DNA of 19,333 bases from Dictyocoela muelleri. Lineage: Eukaryota; Microsporidia. The stretch's first letter is position 1, and the number at the start of each line of letters is the position of its first letter. Positions 8,949-16,977 of this stretch are shown piece by piece. The position numbers and the translations under genes were made by a program. The stretch is taken from assembly GCA_016256075.1 (NCBI GenBank), contig SDVU01000146.1, positions 1 to 19,333 on the forward strand, given 5' to 3'. The notes beneath the pieces were generated by a model that worked only from the letters and a program-made list of their open reading frames with translations, was not told the origin of the DNA and made no database searches.

Positions 8949-9120
8949 TTATGATCTATAAATTATAAATAACTTTAAATTATTTTAACTATAAATTTTA
9001 AATAATGAAAAAATATAAATAACTTTAAATTATTATGATCTATAAATTATAAATAACTTTAAATTATTTTAACTATAAATTATAAATATCTTTAAATTAT
9101 AATTTATAACTATAAATATA
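8949..9120. repeat. AT-only tandem repeat, ~84-bp period, two copies
   Basis: The block TATGATCTATAAATTATAAA plus TAACTTTAAATTATTTTAAC occurs at about 8949 and again at about 9033. Within each, TATAAATAACTTTAAATTAT recurs as a sub-unit. It ends immediately before the stop of the 9125-9373 gene. Confidence 0.75.
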
Positions 9121-9124
9121 ATTA

Positions 9125-9373
9125 TTAACTAATTTCTTCATATGAACCAATGAAAAATATTTTTTTTCTTCCGAAAATCTTCCCGATCTCATAGCTATTC
9201 AATTCCAACTTGTCTAATTTAATTCTATTATACGAACAATATAGTTTAATACTAATTTCTACGGCAGAATGAATATCTTTAGATATAAAAATATGTTTTA
9301 TAGACTCATTTAAAACCTCTTTATAGCTAAATATTGGGTTTTTTATTTTTTGTAATTGTGATAATGTGCCCAT
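9125..9373 (-). CDS. Small candidate protein with Alba-like sequence
   Basis: An 82-residue frame from the ATG at 9373; the frame stays open upstream to 9451, but only with non-ATG starts (GTG at 9418, giving 97 residues). Composition is protein-like (Lys, Ser, Glu and Ile balanced) despite AT-only repeats on both sides. The order KNPIFSY, IKHIFISK, IHSAVEISIKLY, KLDKLELNSYEIG, KKIFFIG resembles the Alba fold as I recall it from archaeal proteins (KKPVMNY, EIVIKARG, AISKAV, KIEI, then a Gly-containing turn and last strand). Eukaryotic Alba proteins include the RNase P/MRP subunits Rpp20/Pop7 and Rpp25/Pop6. The resemblance is weak, the family Gly before AI is Asp here, and the start is unresolved with no CCC/GGG motif. 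It may be an unrelated small protein. Confidence 0.5.
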   Translation of the reverse strand: MGTLSQLQKIKNPIFSYKEVLNESIKHIFISKDIHSAVEISIKLYCSYNRIKLDKLELNSYEIGKIFGRKKIFFIGSYEEIS

Positions 9374-9451
9374 TAGGATCAACTCAGAATAGTTATTATA
9401 TACATTTAATTTAATCACAATCCGAAAATATTGATTATGATTGAATAAAAT

Positions 9452-9700
9452 TTATAATTATAAAAAGATTTATAAAAAAAAGATTTATTAATAAGAATTA
9501 TTAATAAGAATTATAAATAAGAATTATAAAAAGATTTATAATATGAATTATAAATAAGATTTATAAATATGAATTATAATTATGAATAAGATTTATGATT
9601 ATAAAATATTAATTATGAATAAGATTTATAAATATGAATTATTAATAAGATTTAAAATAAGATTTATGATTATAATATAATAATTATGAATAATGATTAA
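9452..9700. repeat. AT-only degenerate short repeat
   Basis: Interleaved units of the type AATAAGATTTAT and AATATGAATTAT recur across about 250 bp. It lies directly upstream of the Alba-like gene, leaving little unique sequence for a promoter. Confidence 0.75.
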
Positions 9701-10206
9701 TTAATTATACGTTGAATTTATTATAATATTGATCTTAATATGAAAATATGAAAGTATAATCAAATATGAATTAGATAATATATTAATATGACGATTCATC
9801 TATAATATAAAGATCTGATAATTTATTTATAAGATGATATAATTTTATAATCTTAAAATCGAAGAGTAAATTGCTTCAATAAGTAATTATGCTAATTGAT
9901 TTATAAAAAGTTGTATAGATTGAAAAATTTTTATGATTTAATAAGATTGAATTTTTAAGACTTAACTCGATTAAGAATTTAATAATAAAAACAACTGATA
10001 TAGATAAAAATATGAATATTCATTGTAAATCTTTACAAATGATTTTTTTCAAAACAAAGAGTCCATTAATTATATACATGAACGTCAAAACCTGTGATAT
10101 CTTATTTTGCTATAGATAATAATTATTTTAAAAAAATTTTGATCAGTTAAATTTCATTCATACTTACAAAAATAAAAATGAATTTAATTTTGTCTCCTAT
10201 AAAAAT
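9701..10206. other. AT-rich region, no gene seen
   Basis: No frame of useful length, repeat end or RNA structure was recognised. Confidence 0.5.
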
Positions 10207-10400
10207 GTTACATGCTGATAATAACCATAATTGCTCAATGAAGAGTTTTATTCCCCCTTGCTATTTGATTCTTATTGTTCAAGTCATGTATTACTTCTAG
10301 ATAACTTAGAGATCTAGCTGTATACGCGATTTTCGTTTTATCAATAACTCAGCAGGATATGTCTATTGTTCAAGATCAATTATTTTTTTTAACAATTTTC
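10207..10400 (-). mobile_element. SINE fragment, copy F (3' part only)
   Basis: The minus strand shows an almost intact core (CCTGCTGAGTTATTGATAAA, then ACGAAAATCGCGTATACA; about 10356-10319), a decayed block and the end TTATCAGCATGTAACATT near 10207. No tRNA-like head or body is recognisable beyond about 10400, so it is 5'-truncated or eroded. The core survives better than its surroundings. Confidence 0.7.
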
Positions 10401-11016
10401 TGCATAAATAGAAAGAACTCAATTATTAGAATCACTAAAAAAGGTTATACAAATTTAAACCAACTAAATGGTTAAATAGGTTAATTTTTTTTTACATTAC
10501 AAATTAATAGAGTTCATAGATTATTTAACAAAATAACATAAATATGCTCTTTATTTATAGATCAATTTATATATGATATCCTTTTTAGAAAACATTAATA
10601 TTTTTAAAATTTTTATACAAGTTTTATTTGATGTTGAAATATTGAGTAAGGAATGCCTCATTTCATTATTGCGTTATTCATAAGTTCATGTGAACTAGAT
10701 CTCTACTAAATTAAATTAATTGACAAATTTTTCTAAAACTATTCAAAATGAATATTTTTTAACTCTTTTTGCAGCGTTTCTAAAACTCAAATTATAATAG
10801 AAGTTTTAGTAAACTCGCATATTTCAGACTATCATTTTTATAGTTTATCGAATTTTAACAAATCTATTTACGTTATCCTTTTTTGAACCTAAATTAAGAC
10901 TTAAAATAATTTTATTCATTTTATAAAGTTTTTTTATTCACGTTATTTAAAATTTATTAAAAATTTGTTTTTAAATTCATCACCTCCTTTTATTTTTAAC
11001 TACAATTTAATTCATA
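10401..11016. other. AT-rich region upstream of V-ATPase c
   Basis: No coding frame or clear element is seen. It presumably holds the promoter of the gene at 11020, but nothing specific stands out except the CCC at the start codon. Confidence 0.4.
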
Positions 11017-11019
11017 CCC
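11017..11019 (+). promoter_or_regulatory. CCC start motif of V-ATPase c gene
   Basis: The sequence reads TTCATACCCATG, with CCC touching the ATG at 11020. It is the same signal type as before the gene at 4885 and decides the start against the ATG at 11024 in another frame. Confidence 0.55.
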
Positions 11020-11457
11020 ATGTATGAATTATTTCTTGTATCAATGTCAATAGCATTCATGATGTCACTAAGTGCATGCGGATCAACAACAGGCATAGGA
11101 TTAATTGGAACGTCATCAGTCTTATATGCACGCAACACCAATATAGTTAAATATGCATACATAGGCGCAATTTTCTCATCAACACCAATTATCCTAAGTT
11201 TTATTTTGTCAATTATTTCATCTCGGAAATTAGAAACAGAGATTAAGTTTGCCGATGCAACAAAGCTTGCTATTGCTAATGTTATAAATGGATTTTCATC
11301 ATATTTCTCGGGAATTGGAATGGGTTCAATTAGTAAACATAGTTTTAGAATGATTAATAAAAATAAGAATATGGGGTTTTATTATATTGTGATGTTAATT
11401 AGTTTTGAAATGACTACCATAATTGGGTTTATAATATCAATGATTATCATGAACTGA
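11020..11457 (+). CDS. VMA3: V-type ATPase V0 proteolipid subunit (c or c'-like)
   Basis: A 145-residue protein with four predicted membrane helices (roughly 4-32, 45-67, 80-104 and 118-144), the layout of the c subunit that forms the proton-carrying rotor ring. Helix 1 has a Gly-rich run (ACGSTTGIGLIGTSSV) like the family's GAAYGTAKSGVGI, and helix 3 has FSGIGMGSIS. Helix 4 (IVMLISFEMTTIIGFIISMII) holds Glu130, matching the essential proton-binding Glu of Vma3/Vma11 (FAEVLGLYGLIVALLL). Helix 2 has no acidic residue, which argues against c'' (Vma16). It is about 15 residues shorter than typical c subunits and strongly diverged, as expected in microsporidia. It could be c' rather than c, so the gene symbol is provisional. 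A second V0 subunit lies at 4885. Confidence 0.85.
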   Translation: MYELFLVSMSIAFMMSLSACGSTTGIGLIGTSSVLYARNTNIVKYAYIGAIFSSTPIILSFILSIISSRKLETEIKFADATKLAIANVINGFSSYFSGIGMGSISKHSFRMINKNKNMGFYYIVMLISFEMTTIIGFIISMIIMN

Positions 11458-11618
11458 TTTATATTTTGTGATAAAAGTAAATTTTTTATAAAAATTTTAA
11501 TCTGTGATTTACCTTGGTTTGTTTTTGAATAATTAATTGAAGTTCTTTTTAATTCATTAACTAATTTTATTTTTAATTAATTGGCAAAATTTATTTTTAA
11601 ATCTTAAAAAGTTAATTT
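11458..11618. other. AT-rich 3' flank of V-ATPase c
   Basis: No exact AATAAA lies near the stop, and only T-rich runs are present before SINE copy G. Confidence 0.35.
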
Positions 11619-12050
11619 TATTAAATGCTGACAATATACATGATTTCAACCAGGAGAGTTTTCTCTAACCATAGTCTTTATACCTTTTGCTCCTGGTGTT
11701 CAGGTAGTAGGTTTAATAAGCTACATAGAGGTAGGCTTAAACGCGATTTTCGTTTTATCGATGATTCAGCAGTATATAAGTAATGAGAAGCTTTTAAAAT
11801 AATTTATTGAAAATTTCACTACTTATTTTGCCGAGTGCTCGCTACACTCATTCAAACGCATAGGAGAGTTTTTTCTATTCATTTTCATAGTGGACCAGGT
11901 TTTCATCTGCTATACCAGACTTGAACAGCTGTATATAGTTTTGCGCACTAACAGCGCAACCATAATATTTTTTTTTGTAAGAGCGCTTCGTGAATTGAAC
12001 CCTTGTTTTTGTTGGCTAATAATATTAATACCATTAGTCCAGTATTCTCA
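11619..12050 (-). mobile_element. SINE copy G, same body but a different tRNA-like head
   Basis: The minus-strand 3' two-thirds match copies A, B and E: ACAGCTGTTCAAGTCTGGTA, the core near 11774-11736 (GCTGAATCATCGATAAAACG), and TTGTCAGCATTTAAT at the end. Beyond about 11930 the match stops. In place of the usual head lies TACTGGACTAATGGTATTAA (box A-like TGGACTAATGG) with AGGGTTCAATTCACG (box B-like) near 12002-11988. The frames seen across this copy on either strand are by-products of the repeat. Confidence 0.7.
11940..11958. repeat. Mini-hairpin TTGCGC-ACTAACA-GCGCAA inside SINE copy G
   Basis: A 6-bp perfect stem with a 7-base loop, at the junction where the copy G head replaces the usual one. 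It is absent from the other copies. Confidence 0.55.
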
Positions 12051-12407
12051 GAGAAATGGGGTACGACCCACAAGGGAGGCAATTTGAGATTTTATGAGGG
12101 AGAGATTTGGGGAATTTGAGGAGGAGAATTTAACATTTTTGTCTAAAATGAACTTTTAATTATTTTTTAAAAAAATATGACCATTAGAAAAAAAAATTGA
12201 CAAATGTGTTAAAATTTTTGTTTTTTCGGGCAGCTAAGCTTACTACTAACACAAGAGAAAAATTTAATAGATGCACTGAAAAGTATTTAAGTAATAAAAA
12301 AGTTTTTTTTCTAATACTTATTTTTTTTATCATGTAAATTCCATGACTTATCTTTAAAAATCTCTCTTTATAATATAAAGGCAATTATCATTACTGGGGT
12401 TTTCATA
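12051..12407. other. Region without a supported gene
   Basis: A purine-rich run (GAGGGAGAGATTTGGGG, then GAGGAGGAG) lies near 12095-12128, followed by A- and T-rich sequence. A 66-codon minus-strand frame at 12184-12384 has no recognisable motif and a Lys/Phe/Leu composition typical of translated AT-rich DNA. Confidence 0.4.
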
Positions 12408-12830
12408 GTTATAGACCCAATTTGCCAAAATTATAGACCAATTTTGCCAATTTTATAGGCCCATTTTGCCAAAATTATAGACCCATTTTGCCAAAGTTTT
12501 AGACCCATTTTTGCAAACTTATAGACCCACTTTCGCAAAGGTATAGACCCATTTTTGCAAACTTATAGACTTATTTTCGCAAACTTATAGACCTATTTTC
12601 ACAAAGTTATAGACATATACCGCAAAGTTACGACCTTATTTTCCTGGAGTATAGACCCATTATCTCAAGTTATAGACCCATTATCCCCAACTTATATATC
12701 CTTTTCAAGAATTGTAAACCTCATTTTTTCAGTTATAGATCCCTTTTCAAGAGTTGTAAACCTTATTTTTTTCAGTTATAGACCGATTTCCCCGGAATTA
12801 TAAGCCAATTTTTCAGAGTTATTGACATGT
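12408..12830. repeat. Degenerate 22-bp tandem repeat, about 20 copies
   Basis: The unit is about ATAGACCCATTTTGCCAAAG plus TT. Units are most alike at the left (12408-12560) and drift rightward into variants such as ATAGATCCCTTTTCAAGAG. A single related unit, ATAGACCCATTTTTTTG, occurs at about 14943 before the 3' flank of the neighbouring MULE, which links the array to that family's flanks. No coding potential is seen. Confidence 0.88.
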
Positions 12831-12912
12831 TTGAAAACCTATACAAAAATAAGCCCTACAAAAAAATACCTTAAAACCAAAATCACAAGAATTTTTACTA
12901 CTACTGCGCTCA

Positions 12913-13018
12913 GCATATAGATTTTTTCTTGGAGAGAAAATGATTTTTAATATACGGATATAAATGCAGGATAAACAGAAATGCCACCTCGGTTTGTAAT
13001 AGTAACACGAGAACTAGC
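12913..13018. repeat. ~110-bp inverted repeat, left arm (partner 15196-15308)
   Basis: Shared landmarks with the reverse complement of 15196-15308 are AATATACG, a CAGGATAAAC/CAGGATGAAC pair, GAAATGC, CGGTTTGTAATAGTAACACG versus CGGTTTATAATAGTAGCATG, and GAGAACTAGC. Identity is roughly three quarters by eye. The arms bracket the 13549-14870 MULE transposase and could be its old terminal inverted repeats. No target duplication was found. Confidence 0.6.
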
Positions 13019-13198
13019 CGAAGGCGAGCTATGCAAGTTCGTCACGAGATTTTTTTTAAAAATATACGATATCAAAACTCAAACAAGAACATATTTTTCT
13101 CTCCTTTTGGACATCATCTCTTAAGAAATATGAAAAAATACTAAAAATAGAAATAATAAAAAATTATAAATTTTATTATATTGTAGCTTTTGTAGGAA

Positions 13199-13285
13199 CC
13201 AATAAAGTATATAAATTAATCATCCGTTTATATAAAAATTGGTTTATAAAACATGTAAATAAGACAAAAAAAACGAAAAATCGTT
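13199..13285. repeat. ~80-bp direct repeat, copy 1 (partner 14998-15085)
   Basis: The two stretches share AGTATATAAATTA, ATCCGT, ATATAAAAATT and ATAAAACATGTAAATAAGAC at the same spacing, about 84% identity by eye. Each lies beyond the 3' end of one of the two MULE transposases, so it is probably part of the element family. Confidence 0.75.
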
Positions 13286-13295
13286 TTGCCTAAAT

Positions 13296-13310
13296 TGGGC
13301 CGAAGGCCCA
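13296..13310. repeat. Mini-hairpin TGGGCC-GAA-GGCCCA
   Basis: A perfect 6-bp stem with a GAA loop, 239 bp beyond the stop of the 13549-14870 MULE transposase. The other MULE has a matching hairpin with the same loop at 15386-15428. Confidence 0.65.
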
Positions 13311-13548
13311 TCTGGGAAAAAAGGCTACTTTCACCAATAAAAAAGGGGGTTGTGTTTTCTTTTTCAAAAAATACCTTTATTTCTGAAAAAAAATTTAAAA
13401 ATTATTAATTTAATTTTAAAATTAAATAAAACAAAAATTGTAAAAAAAACAATTCAAACATATGAAATTTTAAATTATACTTAAATTTTAAAAAACTTGG
13501 CTAAAAGTCATTATTTTAAACAATCATTTTATCGAAAAAAAAATTTTA

Positions 13549-14870
13549 TTAAATGCTAAAATCATATACTGAAGATATTGCTTTAAGGAATAATAATCCA
13601 TAATAATCTTTATACCTTTGAATAATATTCTTTAAATTTTCAAGTTTTTTTTGAGTTTTCTTTTTAAAATAATTTCAGGCCTCAATAATATTGCATCATT
13701 TATATCTTTATCCTGAATATGATCTTGAGTACGTAATATTATGATTAATTTTGATATTGAAGGATGTTTTTTTTTAAAAAATGAATTCAAAGCTCTGTTA
13801 AATCCTTCACAAACAGTCGTAGTTAATGGTATATCATTTAAAACTCTTTCCTCACATCCCCATTTAGAAATATTAGAATCATAAAAAAATTTCTTTCAAA
13901 ATAATCAAAAACAGAGATTTCAGCTTCCCCCTTAAATTTTTCAAAATAATCGATTTTTAATTTTTTTCATAAATTTCAAGTTTGTTGTTTTTTTTGGAAC
14001 AAACGCTAAGGCTAACAACATTTTTATATGAATTCACAATTCTTTATCTTTTTTATATTTAACAACTAACACACTTTTTTGTATATATCTCCATATTTTC
14101 TGCGAAAAAAAAATAATTAAAAACTTTAGTTAGAGAAAAAATTTCTTAAAATGACTTAATCGGCCGAATTTAAAAATCCATAACAATGTATTTAGAGCAC
14201 TTATTTTTAATTAATTTTGCCACAATAGCAAAAAATTTCAAAAATGTTTTTTTTTGTTTTGTTTGGTAAAATTGCATATAATATAGGGAAAAAATTTTAA
14301 AATTTTTCACGTAAATTTGAAAAAACTGGTGGCGCTATTTTAAAGGTATCACATCCGAGCCATATTGGAGAGTTTTTAAGATGAAATATTTTTTCTGCAT
14401 TTATGAATATTAATAGTCGATCGGAATTAAGATAGCCACTATCAAAATGAAGAACTTGCCGTCATTTATACAAAACTTTAACTCTTCAGGATATCATCTG
14501 TATTATCGTAATTATCTAAATTTTTTTTGTCTAACATTAAAAATTGTTAGATTAAGCGACTTTTGTTTTAAAAAAATGGCAATTTCTGATTCATCAAGGT
14601 TTTTAAAAATTTCAGAAATTATTTGTTTATTATTTAGACATGATGTATTAGCCATCTTTACTATCTTTTATATGCCTATAATTTTTTTTATTTCGGTTTG
14701 TGTAAAATAAATACATTCATATTTAAATTCATCACTATATTTCACTATATCACCTTCATCTTCAAATTTACTTTGCAAGGACGCTTGCTAATCCTCCATG
14801 TTGTTATTGTATTATTTTTATTTTGGAAGTAGTAGTAATGATTTAAATATAAATCTGATTCTTTATTTTT
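13549..14870 (-). pseudogene. MULE transposase, copy 2, heavily broken
   Basis: Read right to left it aligns with the copy at 15573-16920. The N-terminal zinc-finger segment is HYYYFQNKNNTITTWR near 14840-14790, where the second position of the expected C-x4-C pair survives as PCK. The catalytic block WLGCDTFKIAPP lies near 14375-14337, the second Asp block KYIVMDF near 14190-14170, CEGFNRALNSFF near 13820-13785, and the C-terminus LFLKAISSVYDFSI ends at the TAA at 13551-13549. Many frame breaks and stops separate these pieces, and no frame longer than a few dozen codons remains on this strand. It is more decayed than its neighbour. The plus-strand frame at 14447-14710 is only its antisense shadow. 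Confidence 0.8.
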
Positions 14871-14997
14871 TTATAAATTCAAGCTTTAAATTTTCATAAT
14901 TTTATTTTTCATCTGTCATAGGGGTTATTTTTTAAAAAAACATAGACCCATTTTTTTGTGGCGAAAATTCAATTTTTGCGAAATTTCAACAAGCCAC

Positions 14998-15085
14998 AGT
15001 ATATAAATTAGGGATCCGTCCATATAAAAATTATTTAATAAAACATGTAAATAAGACAAAAAAAAAGAAAAATTATTATACTTTG
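14998..15085. repeat. ~80-bp direct repeat, copy 2 (partner 13199-13285)
   Basis: Same orientation as copy 1. It lies between the two MULE transposases. Confidence 0.75.
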
Positions 15086-15195
15086 TTATTTCTATATTCG
15101 ATAATTTAATATATTTATTTCGAGGGGTGCCTATGGTAAGTTACAATTTAATAATCTTAATTATACCTTGATATTGCCGATTTTTGTATAAAAAA

Positions 15196-15308
15196 ACAAT
15201 CAGCTAGTTCTCATGCTACTATTATAAACCGAAAAGCATTTCAGTTCATCCTGAAATTTATTATACGTATATTTTAAATATTGTAATCAAAAAAAATATA
15301 TAGGGTGA
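15196..15308. repeat. ~110-bp inverted repeat, right arm (partner 12913-13018)
   Basis: Reverse-complement partner of the left arm. It contains CTAGTTCTCATGCTACTATT and GCATTTCAGTTCATCCTG. Confidence 0.6.
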
Positions 15309-15385
15309 AATGTGTAGTTATGGCAATAATGAGCGAGGGCTTCGAGGTATCATTTAGACGGGCTTAATTTTGTATAAGTACAGAC

Positions 15386-15428
15386 CGTTTCAGGCGGATT
15401 GGACCGAAGGTCCAATTCGCCCGAAACG
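15386..15428. repeat. 43-bp hairpin with GAA loop (20-bp stem, two imperfect pairs)
   Basis: The left arm is CGTTTCAGGCGGATTGGACC, the loop GAA, and the right arm GGTCCAATTCGCCCGAAACG. It lies 145 bp beyond the stop of the 15573-16920 MULE transposase. Copy 2 has a shorter version with the same loop (13296-13310), so the structure belongs to the element family's 3' region. Confidence 0.8.
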
Positions 15429-15572
15429 ATTTTTCGACAAAAAGTCATTTTCGCCCGAAAATAAGGCGTGGTAAATTTTTTTTAAAATTTACCCCTGCTA
15501 ACAGCAAAAAAAAATATTTTTGAATTTTATAAATTACAATTTAAAACATGAATTAATTAACTTAAATTTTAT

Positions 15573-16920
15573 TTAAATCTTAAAATCATAACCCATAGTC
15601 ACTGCTTTTAAAAATAAAATATCGAAATATTCATCATATCTTTCAATTATTCTTTTCAATGCCATTAATTTTCTTTTTTTTAGTGTTAGTGCCGGTTTGC
15701 AGTGTAATAGACTCACTTATTTTCTTATTTTGCAAATGATCCCGTGTTCGTAAAATAATAATTAATTTAGATAATGATGGATGATGGCCGACTAATAGTG
15801 AATTAAGAGACCTATTAAATCCTTCACATAAATTAGTTGTTAATGGGTTCTCTTTTAATACTCTTTCACAGCAAACCCATTCGCCAACTGCATTTCGATT
15901 TTTTTTAATAATTATTTTCGAATTTAATTAAAAAATCAATTTCTGGGTTTTCTTTAAATTTATCCAAGTAATACATTTTTAATCTATCATATTTTTGAAT
16001 TTGTTTATCTTTGGGAACAAATGCTATGGATAATATCATTTTTACATAATTCCTAAATTATTATTAGACTTATATTTATTGACTAATCCAATTTTCTGAA
16101 CAAACCTCCAAATAATTTGTGTAAAATGGAAATAGCAATTGTAAATTTTTGTATTTTTAAAAATCTTAAAGAATGCAGACATCGGAGCCATTTCAAAATC
16201 CATGATTATATATTTAGGTTGGTTTTCTTGCATTATTATTTCGATTTGTTTAAAAAGTTTCAAATAAGTCTTTTCATTTTTGTTTGGTAAGAAAGCAAAT
16301 AAGAAAGAGAAAAAATTTTCAATAACCTTAGCATAAATAATATATATTTGATAAAAACCTTTTGGCGCCATTTTAAACGTCTCATCAGCCAACCAAATAT
16401 CGGATTTTTAAGAATATTGACTTTTCTGAACTTATAAATATTAAAATTCTCTCATTGTCATTAACACCACTATCTTATTGAAGGAAACGTCCACCTGATA
16501 TGTTTTTTTTTCAATTAACTTGGGATATCATCTGTTTTATCATAGCTTTTTATTTGTTTATCCCGATTAATATTTATAATTTTATTTATTGAATTATTTT
16601 TACTAAATGCCGCGACTTCAGACATATCCAAATCCATAAAAACATCAGATATAATTTGCTTATTATTCAAATAAGTTGTTTTAGCAAGTTTCCTGATTTT
16701 AGTTATCACCAATATTCTTTTAACTTCTGTTGGCGAGAGCGGACAGCAATCATGAATTATTTGATCTTCATTTAACAGAATTTCACCTACTGCTTTTAAT
16801 TTAGCTTTGCATAATCTATTACTGCACCTCCAAATCGTTATAGTCCCTTGTTGTTCTCTGTAATGGTAATAATAATTATTTAAAATCACTGCATTTTTGG
16901 ATCTAGTCCTTTTGTTTCTC
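15573..16920 (-). pseudogene. MULE transposase, copy 3, best preserved of the pair, broken
   Basis: The N-terminal FLYWCH-like finger (KNAVILNNYYYHY, then TITIWRCSNRLCKAKLKA, DQIIHDCC) occupies about 16900-16725 and continues to about 16515. The catalytic part at 16392-16042 reads LADETFKMAPKGFYQIY (first Asp), KYIIMDFEMAPMSAFF (second Asp) and YNCYFHFTQIIWRFVQKIG (the C-x2-H-type block typical of MULEs). The C-terminal part has NPLTTNLCEGFNRSLNSLVG near 15850-15790 and ends LFLKAVTMGYDFKI at the TAA at 15575-15573. It is split by at least three breaks (about 16515-16395, 16040-15910 and 15680). The frame is open upstream to about 16920 with no in-frame ATG; the 16889 codon is GTG. It belongs to the same family as 13549-14870 and a different one from 1-624. 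Confidence 0.88.
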
Positions 16921-16944
16921 CAGCTGGGGAAACAAAAGGACTAG
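16903..16944. repeat. 42-bp near-perfect palindrome between the MULE and Merlin remnants
   Basis: The left arm CTAGTCCTTTTGTTTCTCC and right arm GGGGAAACAAAAGGACTAG pair with one mismatch around AGCT. The left arm lies in the open frame at the N-terminus of the minus-strand MULE; the right arm lies just upstream of the plus-strand Merlin frame. It could be a junction between abutting element ends. Confidence 0.85.
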
Positions 16945-16972
16945 CTGTTATTTTGTAAAAAATTAATTTATG

Positions 16973-16975
16973 CCC
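16973..16975 (+). promoter_or_regulatory. CCC start motif before Merlin transposase
   Basis: The sequence reads GCCCATATG with ATG at 16978; CCCATATG is identical to the start context of the V-ATPase e gene. Confidence 0.45.
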
Positions 16976-16977
16976 AT

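Noticed and set aside
11890-12087. 65-codon plus-strand frame
   Set aside because: Lies across SINE copy G on its non-RNA strand; no motif.
14447-14710. 87-codon plus-strand frame with hydrophobic runs
   Set aside because: Antisense to the copy 2 MULE transposase; the hydrophobic look comes from reversed Lys/Glu-rich codons.
13199-15085. Direct repeats as possible long terminal repeats of a retroelement
   Set aside because: The interior encodes a MULE transposase, no reverse transcriptase or primer-binding site is seen, and the repeats lack TG/CA ends.
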